A stretch of 64,000 nucleotides of DNA from Piscinibacter sp. GTDB taxonomy: Bacteria; Pseudomonadota; Gammaproteobacteria; Burkholderiales; Burkholderiaceae_C. Shown in pieces: positions 17,349 through 27,280 of this stretch. The notes below the pieces were generated by a model that was not told where the DNA came from, made no database searches, and saw only the letters and a program-made list of their open reading frames with translations. The stretch is from positions 186,001 through 250,000 of the forward strand of contig JADJJI010000011.1 of the NCBI GenBank assembly GCA_016706565.1. Direction: 5' to 3'. The position numbers were made by a program, and so were the translations under genes. Positions within the stretch are counted from its first letter, which is position 1, and the number at the start of each line of letters is the position of its first letter.

Positions 17349-19038
17349 CAGCGTCGAACACGAAGTCAATCGCACGTCCGTAGCCCTGGTTCAGGCTGGC
17401 AATATCGAACCCCATCGCCTGCAGCGCTTGTAGCGCACCGCCTAGCGTCTCATGTGCGTCAGCGATTCTGAGGTCGTTGTTCAGGAATAGCGGCGCCATG
17501 CGCTGGTTGTCCCGCTGCCAGCCTTCGGGCTCATCCTTGGACACCAGCGCGTCAGCATTCTCCTGGTGGGCATCCAACTCCTCGAAGATGTTCAGGAGCC
17601 CCTGCAGCAGCTTCAGGCTGCCCAGATCCTTCAGTGCCTCGCCGGGACAGCCCGCGCGTCGAAGCAGCGAGCGCAAGAACCCTTTGGGAATCCGCTGCCA
17701 GATCTCGTGCAGGCTCTTGCATCGGGACAAGAAGGCGCCTTGCGCGAGGTCGAGCGGCACGACCTGCGCCAGACGCCCGAGTTGTGGGTAGCTCATCCAG
17801 CCGTTGGCGTCCAACTCTCTACGCGAAATGCCAAACAGCGTATTGCTTTCAACGTTCACTCCGACGGCATGCGCCAATCCGAGCAGACCTTCATCAAGAA
17901 GCACCAACTGCTCGACGAAGCGCTGCGTCTTTGAGACGATGTGCTCCTCGTTGAGGTCGCGTCCGGCCACAAGCGCTGGGTCCACCACGAACTTGTGTGC
18001 ATGGACGATCTCGCGATCAGGCTTCGGTTTGTACAACTCCCTGATCGAAACCCGAACTAGGTTGCGCCCAACGCGCTTGCAGTCCGTAAACGACCATTGC
18101 CCGCGATAGGATGGGTTGCTGTCTCCCCTCCTGCTAGGCGTCGAGTCGTAGAAGACGCTTTGCTCGTACCGCTCCAGGAATCGGTCGTCCAGGTGAACCA
18201 CGCCGCCGTGCAACGTCGCATTCGCGCGATCCCGCGTCATGGGCCCGTCGATTCCCGGCCAAACAAGGCCCTCCGCGCTCTGCTCGGGGCACAACTCGCA
18301 TGACACTGCAGCCACCGAAGCCCACATCTGAAGAAGGAGCCCACCTTCGGCTTCCTGGATATCCAGGTCGCACCACTTGCCGGCGGCATCAATGGAGGCA
18401 TGGGACTGACCGCCCATGAGGCCTCGGATTTCAGGCCTGTCCACGAGCAGCGTGCGGTAGTAGAACACCCGCACACCAATCGCTCCTCGCATCCACAGGT
18501 ACTTGCGCAGGTACTCGTTGGACATGTGCCAACTGACAGGCCGGGACGCGCTCCAGTGGAACTCCGCAGAGATTTCGCCGTCAGCGAGTCCGAACTCCGG
18601 CAGGCCGAGGTCGTCATAGACCAGCCGCTGTTGGTCATTTCCGAGGCAGCGAGGTGTAAGCCCCAGAGTCATCCATACCTTCTCTGCCAAGCTGTACGTA
18701 TAGAACGAGCCGTCCCCCCATGAGGCGACGACGTAGTCGTAGCCGGACACGGAAGGGACGACCTCCTTGGAGTCGCCCTTCTTTGCGAGCCTAGGGACTG
18801 ACTGGGCGACGACACCATCGCCCGCCTCATTCAGGACGCCGAGCTTCTCAACATCCTCTTCCGGAACTAGCGCCATCAGCAAGTGGAGCGTCTCGGAGCC
18901 GACGTCGTCGTCATCGCTCTGACGCATGGCCGAAACTTCCACGTGCTCAAGCGGGTCAAGCCCGACCGGCGACAACAGCGCGCGAAGACTCGGCGGAAGC
19001 AGATGCGTCGGGATCGGAAACGCTTCCAGATAGTTCAT
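17293..19038 (-). CDS. Conserved hypothetical protein, last gene of the type I R-M operon
   Basis: 581 residues, family not recognised. It is acidic and soluble, with no membrane segments or signal peptide. Visible features are an N-terminal LEAFPIPTHLLPPSLRALL, a beta-rich centre, and helical segments near the C terminus (SLKLLQGLLNIFEELDAHQ). Two cysteines in SCELCPEQ may bind metal. It lies 33 bp after the DUF4268 gene on the same strand and so probably belongs to the hsdR-hsdM-hsdS-DUF4268 operon. The 3' end overlaps the E1 gene of the UBL operon tail to tail by 56 bp. A defence-accessory role is inferred only from location. Confidence 0.7.
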   Translation of the reverse strand: MNYLEAFPIPTHLLPPSLRALLSPVGLDPLEHVEVSAMRQSDDDDVGSETLHLLMALVPEEDVEKLGVLNEAGDGVVAQSVPRLAKKGDSKEVVPSVSGYDYVVASWGDGSFYTYSLAEKVWMTLGLTPRCLGNDQQRLVYDDLGLPEFGLADGEISAEFHWSASRPVSWHMSNEYLRKYLWMRGAIGVRVFYYRTLLVDRPEIRGLMGGQSHASIDAAGKWCDLDIQEAEGGLLLQMWASVAAVSCELCPEQSAEGLVWPGIDGPMTRDRANATLHGGVVHLDDRFLERYEQSVFYDSTPSRRGDSNPSYRGQWSFTDCKRVGRNLVRVSIRELYKPKPDREIVHAHKFVVDPALVAGRDLNEEHIVSKTQRFVEQLVLLDEGLLGLAHAVGVNVESNTLFGISRRELDANGWMSYPQLGRLAQVVPLDLAQGAFLSRCKSLHEIWQRIPKGFLRSLLRRAGCPGEALKDLGSLKLLQGLLNIFEELDAHQENADALVSKDEPEGWQRDNQRMAPLFLNNDLRIADAHETLGGALQALQAMGFDIASLNQGYGRAIDFVFDAVTRAFAALNEPLHRVLRR

Positions 19039-19071
19039 CGATGCTGCACCAATAGGAAGCTGTGGCCGACA

Positions 19072-20031
19072 CTAAGCACCCAGCTTCAGCTGCTTCAGAT
19101 GCGGCCGCAGCGCGCGCTCAAGCCGATCCATCGCGCGACTCAAGGCGTCGTGCAGCGCGGGCCATTGCTCCTCCGGCGAGCGGTAACCGCCCGCAGGGTC
19201 TGTGTATCGGATGCGGCACGCTCGTTTGCCTTCCAGACGCTGCCAGCTCAGCGGGCCGCCGAATGCCGTTTCGATCTCGACCTTGTGGGCGAACAACTGG
19301 TCGAAGATCGACTCGTTCTCGGCCTCGGCGTCCTTGCCCCGGTCGATGTACAGCTCCACCGCGCCGTCGTCCTGTGTCACCACGTAGTTCAGCTGCAGGC
19401 CGCGCACGCCGGAGCTTGTGCCGATCCAGCTGTAGTCGCTGGGCGTGATGTGCACGTGCAGCTTGTTGTACTTCTTCGAGACCTCGATCAGCTGGGTCCA
19501 CCAGCGGTTGCGGATGCCGTGGCGCTCGGCGATGTCCTTCTTGGTCTGGCCGATGCTGCTGGCCTCTTCCGACGGACCGACGATCTTGGTGAACAGCGCC
19601 GCCGGCTGCGAGGCGCCGATCCGCACCGCCTCCACCTTGACCATGTAGAACTGCGCGCTGTTGCTCTCGTTGAGCCAGGCGATGGCGGCCACGTGCTCGG
19701 GCCGCGGCTCGGAGACGATCCAGATCGCCGCCTTGGCGCCCATCGCGCTGAGGTAGGTGATGAGCTTGCCGAGGTGGTCGTGGTTGCTCTTCTCGAGCTG
19801 GTTCTCGATAATGACCGTGCCGCCACCTTCGTCCTCGGCCACGAGGTCGATGCTGAAGGCCCCGGCGGCCTGCTCGCGGTCGACGTTCACCAGCGTCAGG
19901 CCCAGAGCGTCGTTGAGCACCTCAATGTTGTCCTGCAGCCATTGCGTGAAGTCGTAGGCCTCGTGCTCCCAGACTTCGCGCAGCGGCACACGTTCGAGCT
20001 TGCCGATGGGCGGCAGGGTGATGGCGTTCAT
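19072..20031 (-). CDS. DUF4268 protein associated with type I restriction-modification
   Basis: 319 residues. The N-terminal half resembles a PD-(D/E)xK nuclease-like fold: FSIDLVAEDEGGGTVIIENQL contains an acidic residue followed by the E-N-Q pattern. The C-terminal part is DUF4268 (RNRWWTQLIEVSKKYN, LYIDRGKDAEAENESIFDQL). Such genes commonly sit beside hsd genes, and here the start overlaps the hsdS stop by 4 bp. Whether the nuclease-like core is active is unclear, since the usual Lys is replaced by Gln. Confidence 0.85.
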   Translation of the reverse strand: MNAITLPPIGKLERVPLREVWEHEAYDFTQWLQDNIEVLNDALGLTLVNVDREQAAGAFSIDLVAEDEGGGTVIIENQLEKSNHDHLGKLITYLSAMGAKAAIWIVSEPRPEHVAAIAWLNESNSAQFYMVKVEAVRIGASQPAALFTKIVGPSEEASSIGQTKKDIAERHGIRNRWWTQLIEVSKKYNKLHVHITPSDYSWIGTSSGVRGLQLNYVVTQDDGAVELYIDRGKDAEAENESIFDQLFAHKVEIETAFGGPLSWQRLEGKRACRIRYTDPAGGYRSPEEQWPALHDALSRAMDRLERALRPHLKQLKLGA

Positions 20032-21413
20032 ATGACGGACTCCTTGGCTCTCGCCCTGGCCGGGCGGCGGCCCGGCCTGCGGGCCGGTGGTGCTTCCTCG
20101 TGCCCAGCCGGATTGCGCAGGCGTGCCAGCAGCGCGCTCGCGGGTTCGTCATTCGGGTCCTGCGGCACGAGCTCGCCGCGAAACGCCTTGGCCAGCAGCG
20201 CCGGCGTCAGGCGCTCGACCTGGGCGCGGGCGGCGGTGTAGCGGGCGTCGATGGCGTCGGCGAGCGCGAAGAGGGATTCGACACGTCGGACGATTTCGGC
20301 TTGCTCCTGTATGGGTGGAGTACGAATCGCCAAGCCCTTGATCTTGGAGAGGTTCAGGTTCGGCTGGTTGCCGCCTTCGGCCAATGCGCGCATCTGCTCG
20401 TACTGCGCCCACAACGCGAGCTTCACAAAGGCCTTTGACGCCTGACTTTCGTCCACGCGGACAGCGGCGCAAGCCTGATTGATGGTGGCATGAATGCGTA
20501 GCTCGCTGACCTGGCCCCGAGTCTTTCCTTCCCCGTACATGGCGACCAGCAAGGTACCTGGTGGGTAGGTCTTCAAGCGATGTGCTGCCACGGCCGCAGG
20601 AGTTACAAACTCGCCTGCTGTATCGACGTAAGCGAGCCCGGTCGCTGCGCTCGTGACCCACGGCGTTCCGGTAGATGAGTAGAAGGCGGCGTTTGAACGA
20701 AGAGGCGTCGACCCTGTCCCTACGTCGGCCACGTCCGCCAACGTGACCGAACGCCAACTCAGCATGCTCACTGAGTTCGAGTCCCGCCATTCCGACGAGA
20801 GTTCCCCTCGTAGCGCGGACTCGAGCACAGCCTGCCGAAAGCGCTCGAGGATGCCTGGCACGCGGTCCAGCCGGTGGCGGCAGGCGTCCATGCGGGCGAG
20901 CAGGGCATCGAGCTTGTCGGCGATGCGCTGCTGCTCCGGCAACGAAGGCATGGGAATCTCGAGCGCTTTCAATATGCCCTGGTTCAGATTCACCATGGTG
21001 GATCCGACCGAATCGCCCTCTAAGCGCGCCACAACAGCAGGGCTGGACAGAAAGCGCTGCAGATACCGAGGCTCAACGCTTCCGTTTGGCCGCAACACGA
21101 GGCTTCCAGTCCCGCACAGCCAGCCAGCTTCGACCTTCCCGACCACTGCGCAGCGTCCCAACTCACCGCGACGCCCAAGCACAACGTCACCTTCGGCGAG
21201 GCGAAACTCCATGAGCTCTCTTAGCTTGGCCTCTCCGACCCGCGCATCGGATCCTGGTTGTATGAGTCCGCCGCGGATGTGCATCGGATTGACGATCGGG
21301 ATTCCCGTGGGCAGATAGTCAGACTTGTGGAGCGCGCTGCCGAATGGACCGGTCTTGATGGTCACAACCGCAGCAAGTGGCGCCGTGATCCATCCTTGCG
21401 CGAGCTCGGTCAA
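20028..21413 (-). CDS. hsdS: Type I restriction-modification specificity subunit
   Basis: 461 residues with two target-recognition domains, each opening with the usual W...L..V..I.TG..P pattern: GWITAPLAAVVTIKTGPFGS near the N terminus and WRSVTLADVADVGTGSTPLR near residue 220. Each is followed by a conserved helical spacer (LPEQQRIADKLDALLARMDA and PIQEQAEIVRRVESLFALAD). HsdS sets the sequence bound by the HsdR2-M2-S complex; the target cannot be read from sequence. It overlaps hsdM and the DUF4268 gene by 4 bp each. Confidence 0.95.
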   Translation of the reverse strand: MTELAQGWITAPLAAVVTIKTGPFGSALHKSDYLPTGIPIVNPMHIRGGLIQPGSDARVGEAKLRELMEFRLAEGDVVLGRRGELGRCAVVGKVEAGWLCGTGSLVLRPNGSVEPRYLQRFLSSPAVVARLEGDSVGSTMVNLNQGILKALEIPMPSLPEQQRIADKLDALLARMDACRHRLDRVPGILERFRQAVLESALRGELSSEWRDSNSVSMLSWRSVTLADVADVGTGSTPLRSNAAFYSSTGTPWVTSAATGLAYVDTAGEFVTPAAVAAHRLKTYPPGTLLVAMYGEGKTRGQVSELRIHATINQACAAVRVDESQASKAFVKLALWAQYEQMRALAEGGNQPNLNLSKIKGLAIRTPPIQEQAEIVRRVESLFALADAIDARYTAARAQVERLTPALLAKAFRGELVPQDPNDEPASALLARLRNPAGHEEAPPARRPGRRPARARAKESVI

Positions 21414-22867
21414 GATTCCACCTCTTCACCGAGTTCTGCGACGACGGCACGCAGATCTTCCAGCGCGCCTTCCAGTTCGGCCATCGCGTCACGTGCAACG
21501 GCCAGCGGGTCAGGCTGATCGCCGTTGCTTTCATCGCTCTCATCCTTCAACCATGCAATGTCGAGGTTGTCTCCCCGCTGCGCAATCGCCTCCCGCTTGA
21601 ACCGCCGCCACCGCCCCTGCTCGCCCTCGTCCTGACGCTTCTTCAGGCTCGCTGGCGCACCGAGCGGATCGGCGCCGAACGCGACCTCGAACGCCGCGAA
21701 GTGCTCGCGCCCGAGCATCGTCCGCTTGCCGAAGGCCGGCATGTTGGCGCGCAGGTCGTAGACCCACACCTCCTTCGTATTGCCCTTGTCCGTTTCGCCG
21801 CGGGTGAAGAAGAGCACGTTGGTCTTCACGCCCGGTGCATAGAAGATGCCGGTGGGCAGGCGCAGGACGGTGTGCAGGTTGCACTTGTCCATCAAGTCAC
21901 GCCGGATTTCGGTGCCGACATTGCTCTCGAACAGCACGTTGTCGGGTAGCACCACGGCCGCCCTGCCGCCTGGCTTCAACGCACGATAGATGTGCTGCAA
22001 GAAGCAGAACTGCTTGTTGCTGGAGGGGAAGGTGAAGTCGTCGCGCGTCGGCAGGCCGCCGCCCTTCTTGGTGCCGAAAGGCGGGTTCGTGAGGATCAGC
22101 GTCGCGCCCAGCCTGCCCAATGCCTGACCGTCCGGTCCCAGCGTATCGCCGTAGCGGATGCCGCCGGCCTCGGGGTCGCTGTCGATGCCGTGCAGCATCA
22201 GGTTCATCAGCGCGAGGCGATGCGTGTCCTGCACATGCTCCATGCCGTAGAAGGTGCTGCGACGCAGCTTGCGCTGCTGCTTCTCGGTAAGCGCATCGAA
22301 GTCGTGGTGCTCGCGCAGCCAGTGGTGCGCGGCGATCAGGAAGCCGCCGGTTCCGGCGGCTGGGTCCTGGATCACGTCGTCCAACGACGGTTTCGTCACT
22401 GCCACCATGCTGTCGATCAGCGAGCGCGGGGTGAAGTACTGGCCTGCGCCGCTCTTCTTTTCGTTGGCGTTCTTCTCCAGCAGGCCCTCGTACAAGTCGC
22501 CGAGGCCCTCTTGCCTCGCGCTGTACCAGTCGAGCTTGTCGATCTCGGTGACGAGGGTGGACAGCGTGGCCGGCTTTTTGATGAAGCTGCTGGCGTTGGC
22601 GAAGATCTCTTTCACCAGCAGGCTGCCGTGGCTGCCCAGGTGGATGAGGGTCTTCTTGTAGAACTCCAGCCGCTCGGGGGCGCTCTGCGCCGTGAGGTCG
22701 GCCCAGCGGTAGCCCTTAGGCAACTGATGGTGCTGGCCGGTCTCCTCGGCCATCTTCAGGAAGAGCAGGTAGGTCAGCTCGGTGACGTACTGGTGGTAGG
22801 TGACCCCGTCGTCCTTCAGGACGTTGCACAGGTTCCAAAGCTTGGCGACGATGTCTTGGGTGGTCAT
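21410..22867 (-). CDS. hsdM: Type I restriction-modification N6-adenine methyltransferase subunit
   Basis: 485 residues, normal length. The N-terminal HsdM bundle (TYHQYVTELTYLLFLKMAEE) precedes the catalytic domain with AdoMet motif I DPAAGTGGFLIAA at about residue 165 and the catalytic NPPFG at about residue 259. FTPRSLIDSMV is the usual motif X region. The C terminus is coiled coil (MAELEGALEDLRAVVAEL). It methylates adenine in the HsdS target and, with HsdR, forms the restriction complex. Confidence 0.97.
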   Translation of the reverse strand: MTTQDIVAKLWNLCNVLKDDGVTYHQYVTELTYLLFLKMAEETGQHHQLPKGYRWADLTAQSAPERLEFYKKTLIHLGSHGSLLVKEIFANASSFIKKPATLSTLVTEIDKLDWYSARQEGLGDLYEGLLEKNANEKKSGAGQYFTPRSLIDSMVAVTKPSLDDVIQDPAAGTGGFLIAAHHWLREHHDFDALTEKQQRKLRRSTFYGMEHVQDTHRLALMNLMLHGIDSDPEAGGIRYGDTLGPDGQALGRLGATLILTNPPFGTKKGGGLPTRDDFTFPSSNKQFCFLQHIYRALKPGGRAAVVLPDNVLFESNVGTEIRRDLMDKCNLHTVLRLPTGIFYAPGVKTNVLFFTRGETDKGNTKEVWVYDLRANMPAFGKRTMLGREHFAAFEVAFGADPLGAPASLKKRQDEGEQGRWRRFKREAIAQRGDNLDIAWLKDESDESNGDQPDPLAVARDAMAELEGALEDLRAVVAELGEEVES

Positions 22868-22899
22868 GGGTCAGATTCGTAGCGGGCGCAGCGCCGCCG

Positions 22900-25800
22900 T
22901 CACGCTGCGGGCTGCGACCAGAGGGTGTCGTTGAAGGCGTCTAGCGTCTGCAGCAACTGGCCGCCGAAGATCTTGTCCAGCCGCTGGAAGCCGCCGCCCT
23001 GCGTCTTGAACAGCAGGTCGGGGTCGTCCAGCGCGTCGCGGTCGACCAGGGTGTTGGCCTTGGTCTGGGCGGCGATCTTCTTCAGCCAATCGCGCTGCGG
23101 CGTGGTCCAGGGCTTTCCGCCGGGCGGGTGCGCCAGCAGATGATTCAGCGCCCGGTCCACGCGCTCGGCGTAGGGTACCAGTGCATCACCGATGGCCGCT
23201 TGGCGGATGTAGCCGACGATGCGAGCGGCGATGTCCTGGTTGGTCATCTCGCGCCAGGCAGTGGCGAGGCCGGTTTCGGTGAAGCCGGCTTTGTCCAGTT
23301 CCATGGCCAGCTCGCGCAGCTGCTTGCGCGTCAGCTCGCGTGGACGGGTCAGCACGGTCATCAACGCCGGAATGCTGTTGCTGTGACTCTTGATGAAGGC
23401 GCTGAACTCGTGCAGGTAGTCCTCCGGCTTCTTCGCCTTGCCGTAGCCGCGCGTCACGTCCTTGAGCTCGTCGGCGTGGTCGGACACGAACACCGGGTCG
23501 CGCGGGCCGTTGCCCTTGCGGTCGAGGATCTCACCCAGGTCCGGGTTTTGCGTGAACCAGGCAGCGACATCCGCCAGAACCATGCCGCGCAGTTTGCGGA
23601 TGAAGGCATCGGGCGGCATCCCGGCACGCGCCTCGAAGTCCTTGGCTGCCTCGTCACCGAGGTGCCGTTTCTTTCGCTGCAGCTTGGCGAGGAACTGGTC
23701 GCGCGCCAGCGCACGCGCGTCGTCGTCGCCGACGTCGGCCAGCTCCTTGGCGAGTTGCGTGAAGCTGATGCCCGGGTTGACGACCACCGGCTGCATCGCC
23801 GTCATGCCCTGCAGCGCTTCGAAGATCTGCACGGCGTCGAAGACGCGGAACGCCTCCTTGTCGCCGTCTCCGTCGATGCCTTGGCACAGGCGCGTGGCCC
23901 GGCCGAGCATCTGGTCGAACAGGATGCGGCTGTTCACGCGGCGCAGGAAGACGAGATTGCAGATCTCCGGAACGTCCACGCCGGTCGTGAGCAGGTCCAC
24001 CGTAACGGCCACGTTGGGCAGTTTCTCGTTCTTGTAGCGGCGAATCAGCGACAGAGGCTTGTCGGCGGCGCCGGTGATCTTGATGACGGCATCGTCCTCA
24101 ACCGTGCCGTAGGCCTTGGCGAAGGCTTCCTTCATCAGCTGCACGACCAGGTCGGCATGAGCGTCGTTGACGCAGAAGATCAGCGTCTTTCGGTTGCTCG
24201 CCGGGTCCAGCTCGCCGGCGAGGTACTCGCACACCACGCGATTGAAGCTCTCGGTGATGACCTTCCGGTTGAAGGCATCGACCTCGAGCTTGATTTCGTC
24301 CGGCGCCTTGAAGAGCTCGATCTGGTTGCGCTGGACGTCGTAGACCTTGAGCTCCTCACCGGCCTTCCACTGGATGCCGCTCGCCGAAAGTTCGGTGGTG
24401 ATCTGGATCGGCGGCTCGTAGTCGACCAGGTAGCCGTCGATCACCGCCTCTCGATAGCTGTAGGTGTAGACCGGCGCGCCGAAGATTTGGGAGGTGTGCA
24501 GGGCGGGCGTCGCGGTGAGGCCGATCTTGACGGCGTCGAAGTAGTCCAGCACCCGGCGGTACTTGGAGATGTAGTCCTCGTAACCGCGGAACGTGAGTTC
24601 GGTGTCTGACAACTCACGGTCGAGCAGGTAGCCACGGTGGCATTCGTCGACGACGATGCAGTCGTACTGGTCGACGCTGGGCGGCGTCGCATCGTCGGCC
24701 GGGTAGAGTACCCGCGCCACCATGCCCTGCACGGTGGCGATGTGGACCGACGTGTCGCTGTCCGGTGTGATGTCCTCCAGTTCCTTGATGCCGAATGTGT
24801 CGGCAAAGGTCTGGAGGTTCTCCATCCGTGTGTCCTTGAACGCGTTGGTCGCCTGCTCGCCGAGGGCGGACCGGTCCACAAGGAAGAGGATGCGGCGGAA
24901 ACGTTCCGCCTTGAGAAGCCGGTAGATCAGCGCGATGCAGGTCTTGGTCTTGCCAGTGCCGGTGGCCATAGCCAGCAGCAGTTCCCGCTGCCCGGTTTGG
25001 ATAGCCGCTTCGGCGGCCTTGATGGCAGCCTGCTGGTAGTGCCGAAGCGCAAAACCGTAGTTGAATGGCTCGTGGGCAAGCTTCTCGTGCGCACGCACCT
25101 CGTCGCGCTTGAGCAGCGCGGCCAGCCCTTCCGGCGTGTACCAGCCGTCGAGCGGCTGACTCAGGTTGTCGGGTCGGCGCAGATCGCAGAACCACACGCC
25201 GCTCTTGGTGGCGAGCTGACGCAAGAACGGCCGACCGTTCGATGAGAAGGCGAACGGCACCTTGAACGCCTCGGCGCCGGTGCCGCTGACGAAGGACATT
25301 TCCAGGTCGGCATGGGACGCGAAGTCTCGGCTGTAGCGCTTGGCCTGCTGCAAGGCGCCCGACACATCGATGTTCTTACGTTTCGCCTCGACGACAGCGA
25401 TGGGCGTCAGACCCGCGAAGAGAACGTAGTCGGCTGGGCCGCTCTGGGTCGGCCACTCAGCGATGGCCAGGTACTTGCCCTTCTGCGGGCGCGCGCCCTT
25501 GGCGTACGTATGCGCTGCGGTGTCCGCCGCCCAGCCGGCAAGGGTCAGTTGCTCATCGATGAGTTTCCGCGTGTCGGCCTCGCTGAGTTGCAGCGTCGCG
25601 GCGGCAGATTTGGCGGCGTCGACCAGCTTGGTGACTGCCTGCGCGGATTGCGCGGCCGACTGCGCCTGGAGCTTATCGAGCTTCGCCGACAGCTCGGCTT
25701 TCGCGGCATCCGCCTCGGCAGCCATCGACTCCCAGAAGGCGCGATCTTGCTCGGTCTGCTGAGCCTGGGCCTGAGTGACTTGCAGCGCCTGGGCTGCGTC

Positions 25801-26304
25801 GTGATGCGCGACGCGGAATGCGGCCAACTCGGCGCGGAGCGAATCGAGCTCTGCCCTCAGTTCGGCGCCTTCATCAGCCGGCGCTCCGGGTGGCAGGAAT
25901 GGACCAGACTTGAACGCCGGGTCCTTGAAAGTCCGGTGGAACCAGACACTCAGCTGCCACGTGAGCCGCAGCGCAAGCAGTGCGACGCGATGGTCGCCTG
26001 CCAGCTTGTGGTTGGCGTCGTTGCCAGCCTTGCGAACCTCGTGAAAGAGGGCGCTGACCTCGCGCGGCAGGATGCCATGATCTTGGAGGCGACGCAGCAG
26101 CTCGGTCTGCTTCTCTTCCGGCCCGGCGTAGATGCCGACGCGCGAGGCAGCCAGCTGCGCCAGTGCTTCGGTCAGCTGCCGAAGCTTGAGCAGGCACGTG
26201 TTCGGGTCTTCGGGGAAGTAGCGCTCCGCCAGCAGGCCCAGGCGCACGAGTTGTTCGTCGTGCGCCTTCAGATGGCCGAAGTTGGATGCGCTGGCCTCGC
26301 CCAT
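22900..26304 (-). CDS. hsdR: Type I restriction endonuclease translocase subunit with N-terminal DUF4145-like domain
   Basis: 1134 residues. Order: a helical DUF4145-like domain (about 1-150), a long coiled coil (about 160-250), an HSDR_N nuclease domain with the acidic...EAKR pattern (PIAVVEAKRKN) at about 320-370, and an SF2 translocase with motif I ATGTGKT (about 447-453), DECHRGY (about 551) and GLTATPALHT. The EcoEI-type C-terminal helical domain closes the protein. It translocates and cleaves unmodified DNA. The start at ATG 26304 is preceded by AGGGAGG, better than the upstream in-frame ATG. First gene of the operon hsdR-hsdM-hsdS-DUF4268-orphan. Confidence 0.95.
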   Translation of the reverse strand: MGEASASNFGHLKAHDEQLVRLGLLAERYFPEDPNTCLLKLRQLTEALAQLAASRVGIYAGPEEKQTELLRRLQDHGILPREVSALFHEVRKAGNDANHKLAGDHRVALLALRLTWQLSVWFHRTFKDPAFKSGPFLPPGAPADEGAELRAELDSLRAELAAFRVAHHDAAQALQVTQAQAQQTEQDRAFWESMAAEADAAKAELSAKLDKLQAQSAAQSAQAVTKLVDAAKSAAATLQLSEADTRKLIDEQLTLAGWAADTAAHTYAKGARPQKGKYLAIAEWPTQSGPADYVLFAGLTPIAVVEAKRKNIDVSGALQQAKRYSRDFASHADLEMSFVSGTGAEAFKVPFAFSSNGRPFLRQLATKSGVWFCDLRRPDNLSQPLDGWYTPEGLAALLKRDEVRAHEKLAHEPFNYGFALRHYQQAAIKAAEAAIQTGQRELLLAMATGTGKTKTCIALIYRLLKAERFRRILFLVDRSALGEQATNAFKDTRMENLQTFADTFGIKELEDITPDSDTSVHIATVQGMVARVLYPADDATPPSVDQYDCIVVDECHRGYLLDRELSDTELTFRGYEDYISKYRRVLDYFDAVKIGLTATPALHTSQIFGAPVYTYSYREAVIDGYLVDYEPPIQITTELSASGIQWKAGEELKVYDVQRNQIELFKAPDEIKLEVDAFNRKVITESFNRVVCEYLAGELDPASNRKTLIFCVNDAHADLVVQLMKEAFAKAYGTVEDDAVIKITGAADKPLSLIRRYKNEKLPNVAVTVDLLTTGVDVPEICNLVFLRRVNSRILFDQMLGRATRLCQGIDGDGDKEAFRVFDAVQIFEALQGMTAMQPVVVNPGISFTQLAKELADVGDDDARALARDQFLAKLQRKKRHLGDEAAKDFEARAGMPPDAFIRKLRGMVLADVAAWFTQNPDLGEILDRKGNGPRDPVFVSDHADELKDVTRGYGKAKKPEDYLHEFSAFIKSHSNSIPALMTVLTRPRELTRKQLRELAMELDKAGFTETGLATAWREMTNQDIAARIVGYIRQAAIGDALVPYAERVDRALNHLLAHPPGGKPWTTPQRDWLKKIAAQTKANTLVDRDALDDPDLLFKTQGGGFQRLDKIFGGQLLQTLDAFNDTLWSQPAA

Positions 26305-26489
26305 AGCCTCCCTATGTTGCCGCCCGCTATTGTGGGAGCGGTTGGTACCGCTTCGCATGGGCTTGGGAGTGCTTCTGCCGGACTGTCCAGCCGCATTGTC
26401 GATGCGCGATACAGACGGATTGGGACTGACCGTGCCCGAGACAGATCACGTGGTCTTGGATTGCGGCGCAGCAGTGAGTTGTGTTCGGG

Positions 26490-27086
26490 CTACCGACACA
26501 GGAACTGAAGATAGGTGCCGACCAACTTGTGAATGGCTTGAGCTTCGTGCAAGGCCGTGCGGCCCGCGCCGATCTCTCGTTTGATGCCTTGGAGGAGCCG
26601 CATGAATTCGGGGCTCATGCGGGCCTCATGCTGCGCCGGGACACTGCGGTCGGCCGCCTGCCTGCGAAGCTTTTCAAACTCGAGCCGGAACGGCACCAGC
26701 GAACTCTCGAGGGTCTGGTACTTGCGCAGCAGCTCCTCGTTGGCCTTTCGGCTCTTCGACAGCTGCTTGGCCGCATCGGTGATGGGCAGCTCGCGAGTTC
26801 GGCCGCGAGGTTGCTTCAGGATGGCTCGCTCTACGAAGACCGAATCGAGCAATGGCTTCACGCCGACCGAGCGATCCGCCTGTCGCTGAAGCGCCAACTC
26901 CTGACGAGCTTCGGCACACAGGAAGAGCACGCAGGGCATCCGCTCGGGCTCATCGGGGCGTTCCTTCTGCCCCTTGTTGCGCATGATCCTGTCGAAATCG
27001 CTCTTGCGTTGCTTCGGACTCTTTGCCGCCAAGTGGACCTCCCGGATGCCGCCGCGCAAGGCAGCAACTGCTGAATGCGGGCTCAC
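26490..27086 (-). CDS. Hypothetical protein with helical C-terminal half
   Basis: 198 residues from the first possible ATG; an internal ATG at 26984 is an alternative start. No family recognised. The second half is predicted coiled coil (AAKQLSKSRKANEELLRKYQ) and ends in a helix with HEAQAIHKLVGTYLQFL. The composition is that of a real soluble protein rather than a shadow frame. It lies upstream of hsdR on the same strand with a 185-bp gap, so it may or may not share its transcript. Confidence 0.5.
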   Translation of the reverse strand: MSPHSAVAALRGGIREVHLAAKSPKQRKSDFDRIMRNKGQKERPDEPERMPCVLFLCAEARQELALQRQADRSVGVKPLLDSVFVERAILKQPRGRTRELPITDAAKQLSKSRKANEELLRKYQTLESSLVPFRLEFEKLRRQAADRSVPAQHEARMSPEFMRLLQGIKREIGAGRTALHEAQAIHKLVGTYLQFLCR

Positions 27087-27280
27087 CTCTCTCGGAACGG
27101 ATTCTGGCGCAGCCTGAAGCGACCGTTCTCGTAACGATGAAAGTGGCCCAACTCGCCGCGTACCTTTGCGACATCACACAAGCGCGATGCGCAGAGGAGA
27201 GAGAAATGTCGAGAGGCACATACACACGGGCGTCGGTCGCCGTCACCGTGATGCGCCGACAGCAGCCCAACTCCCGTCGA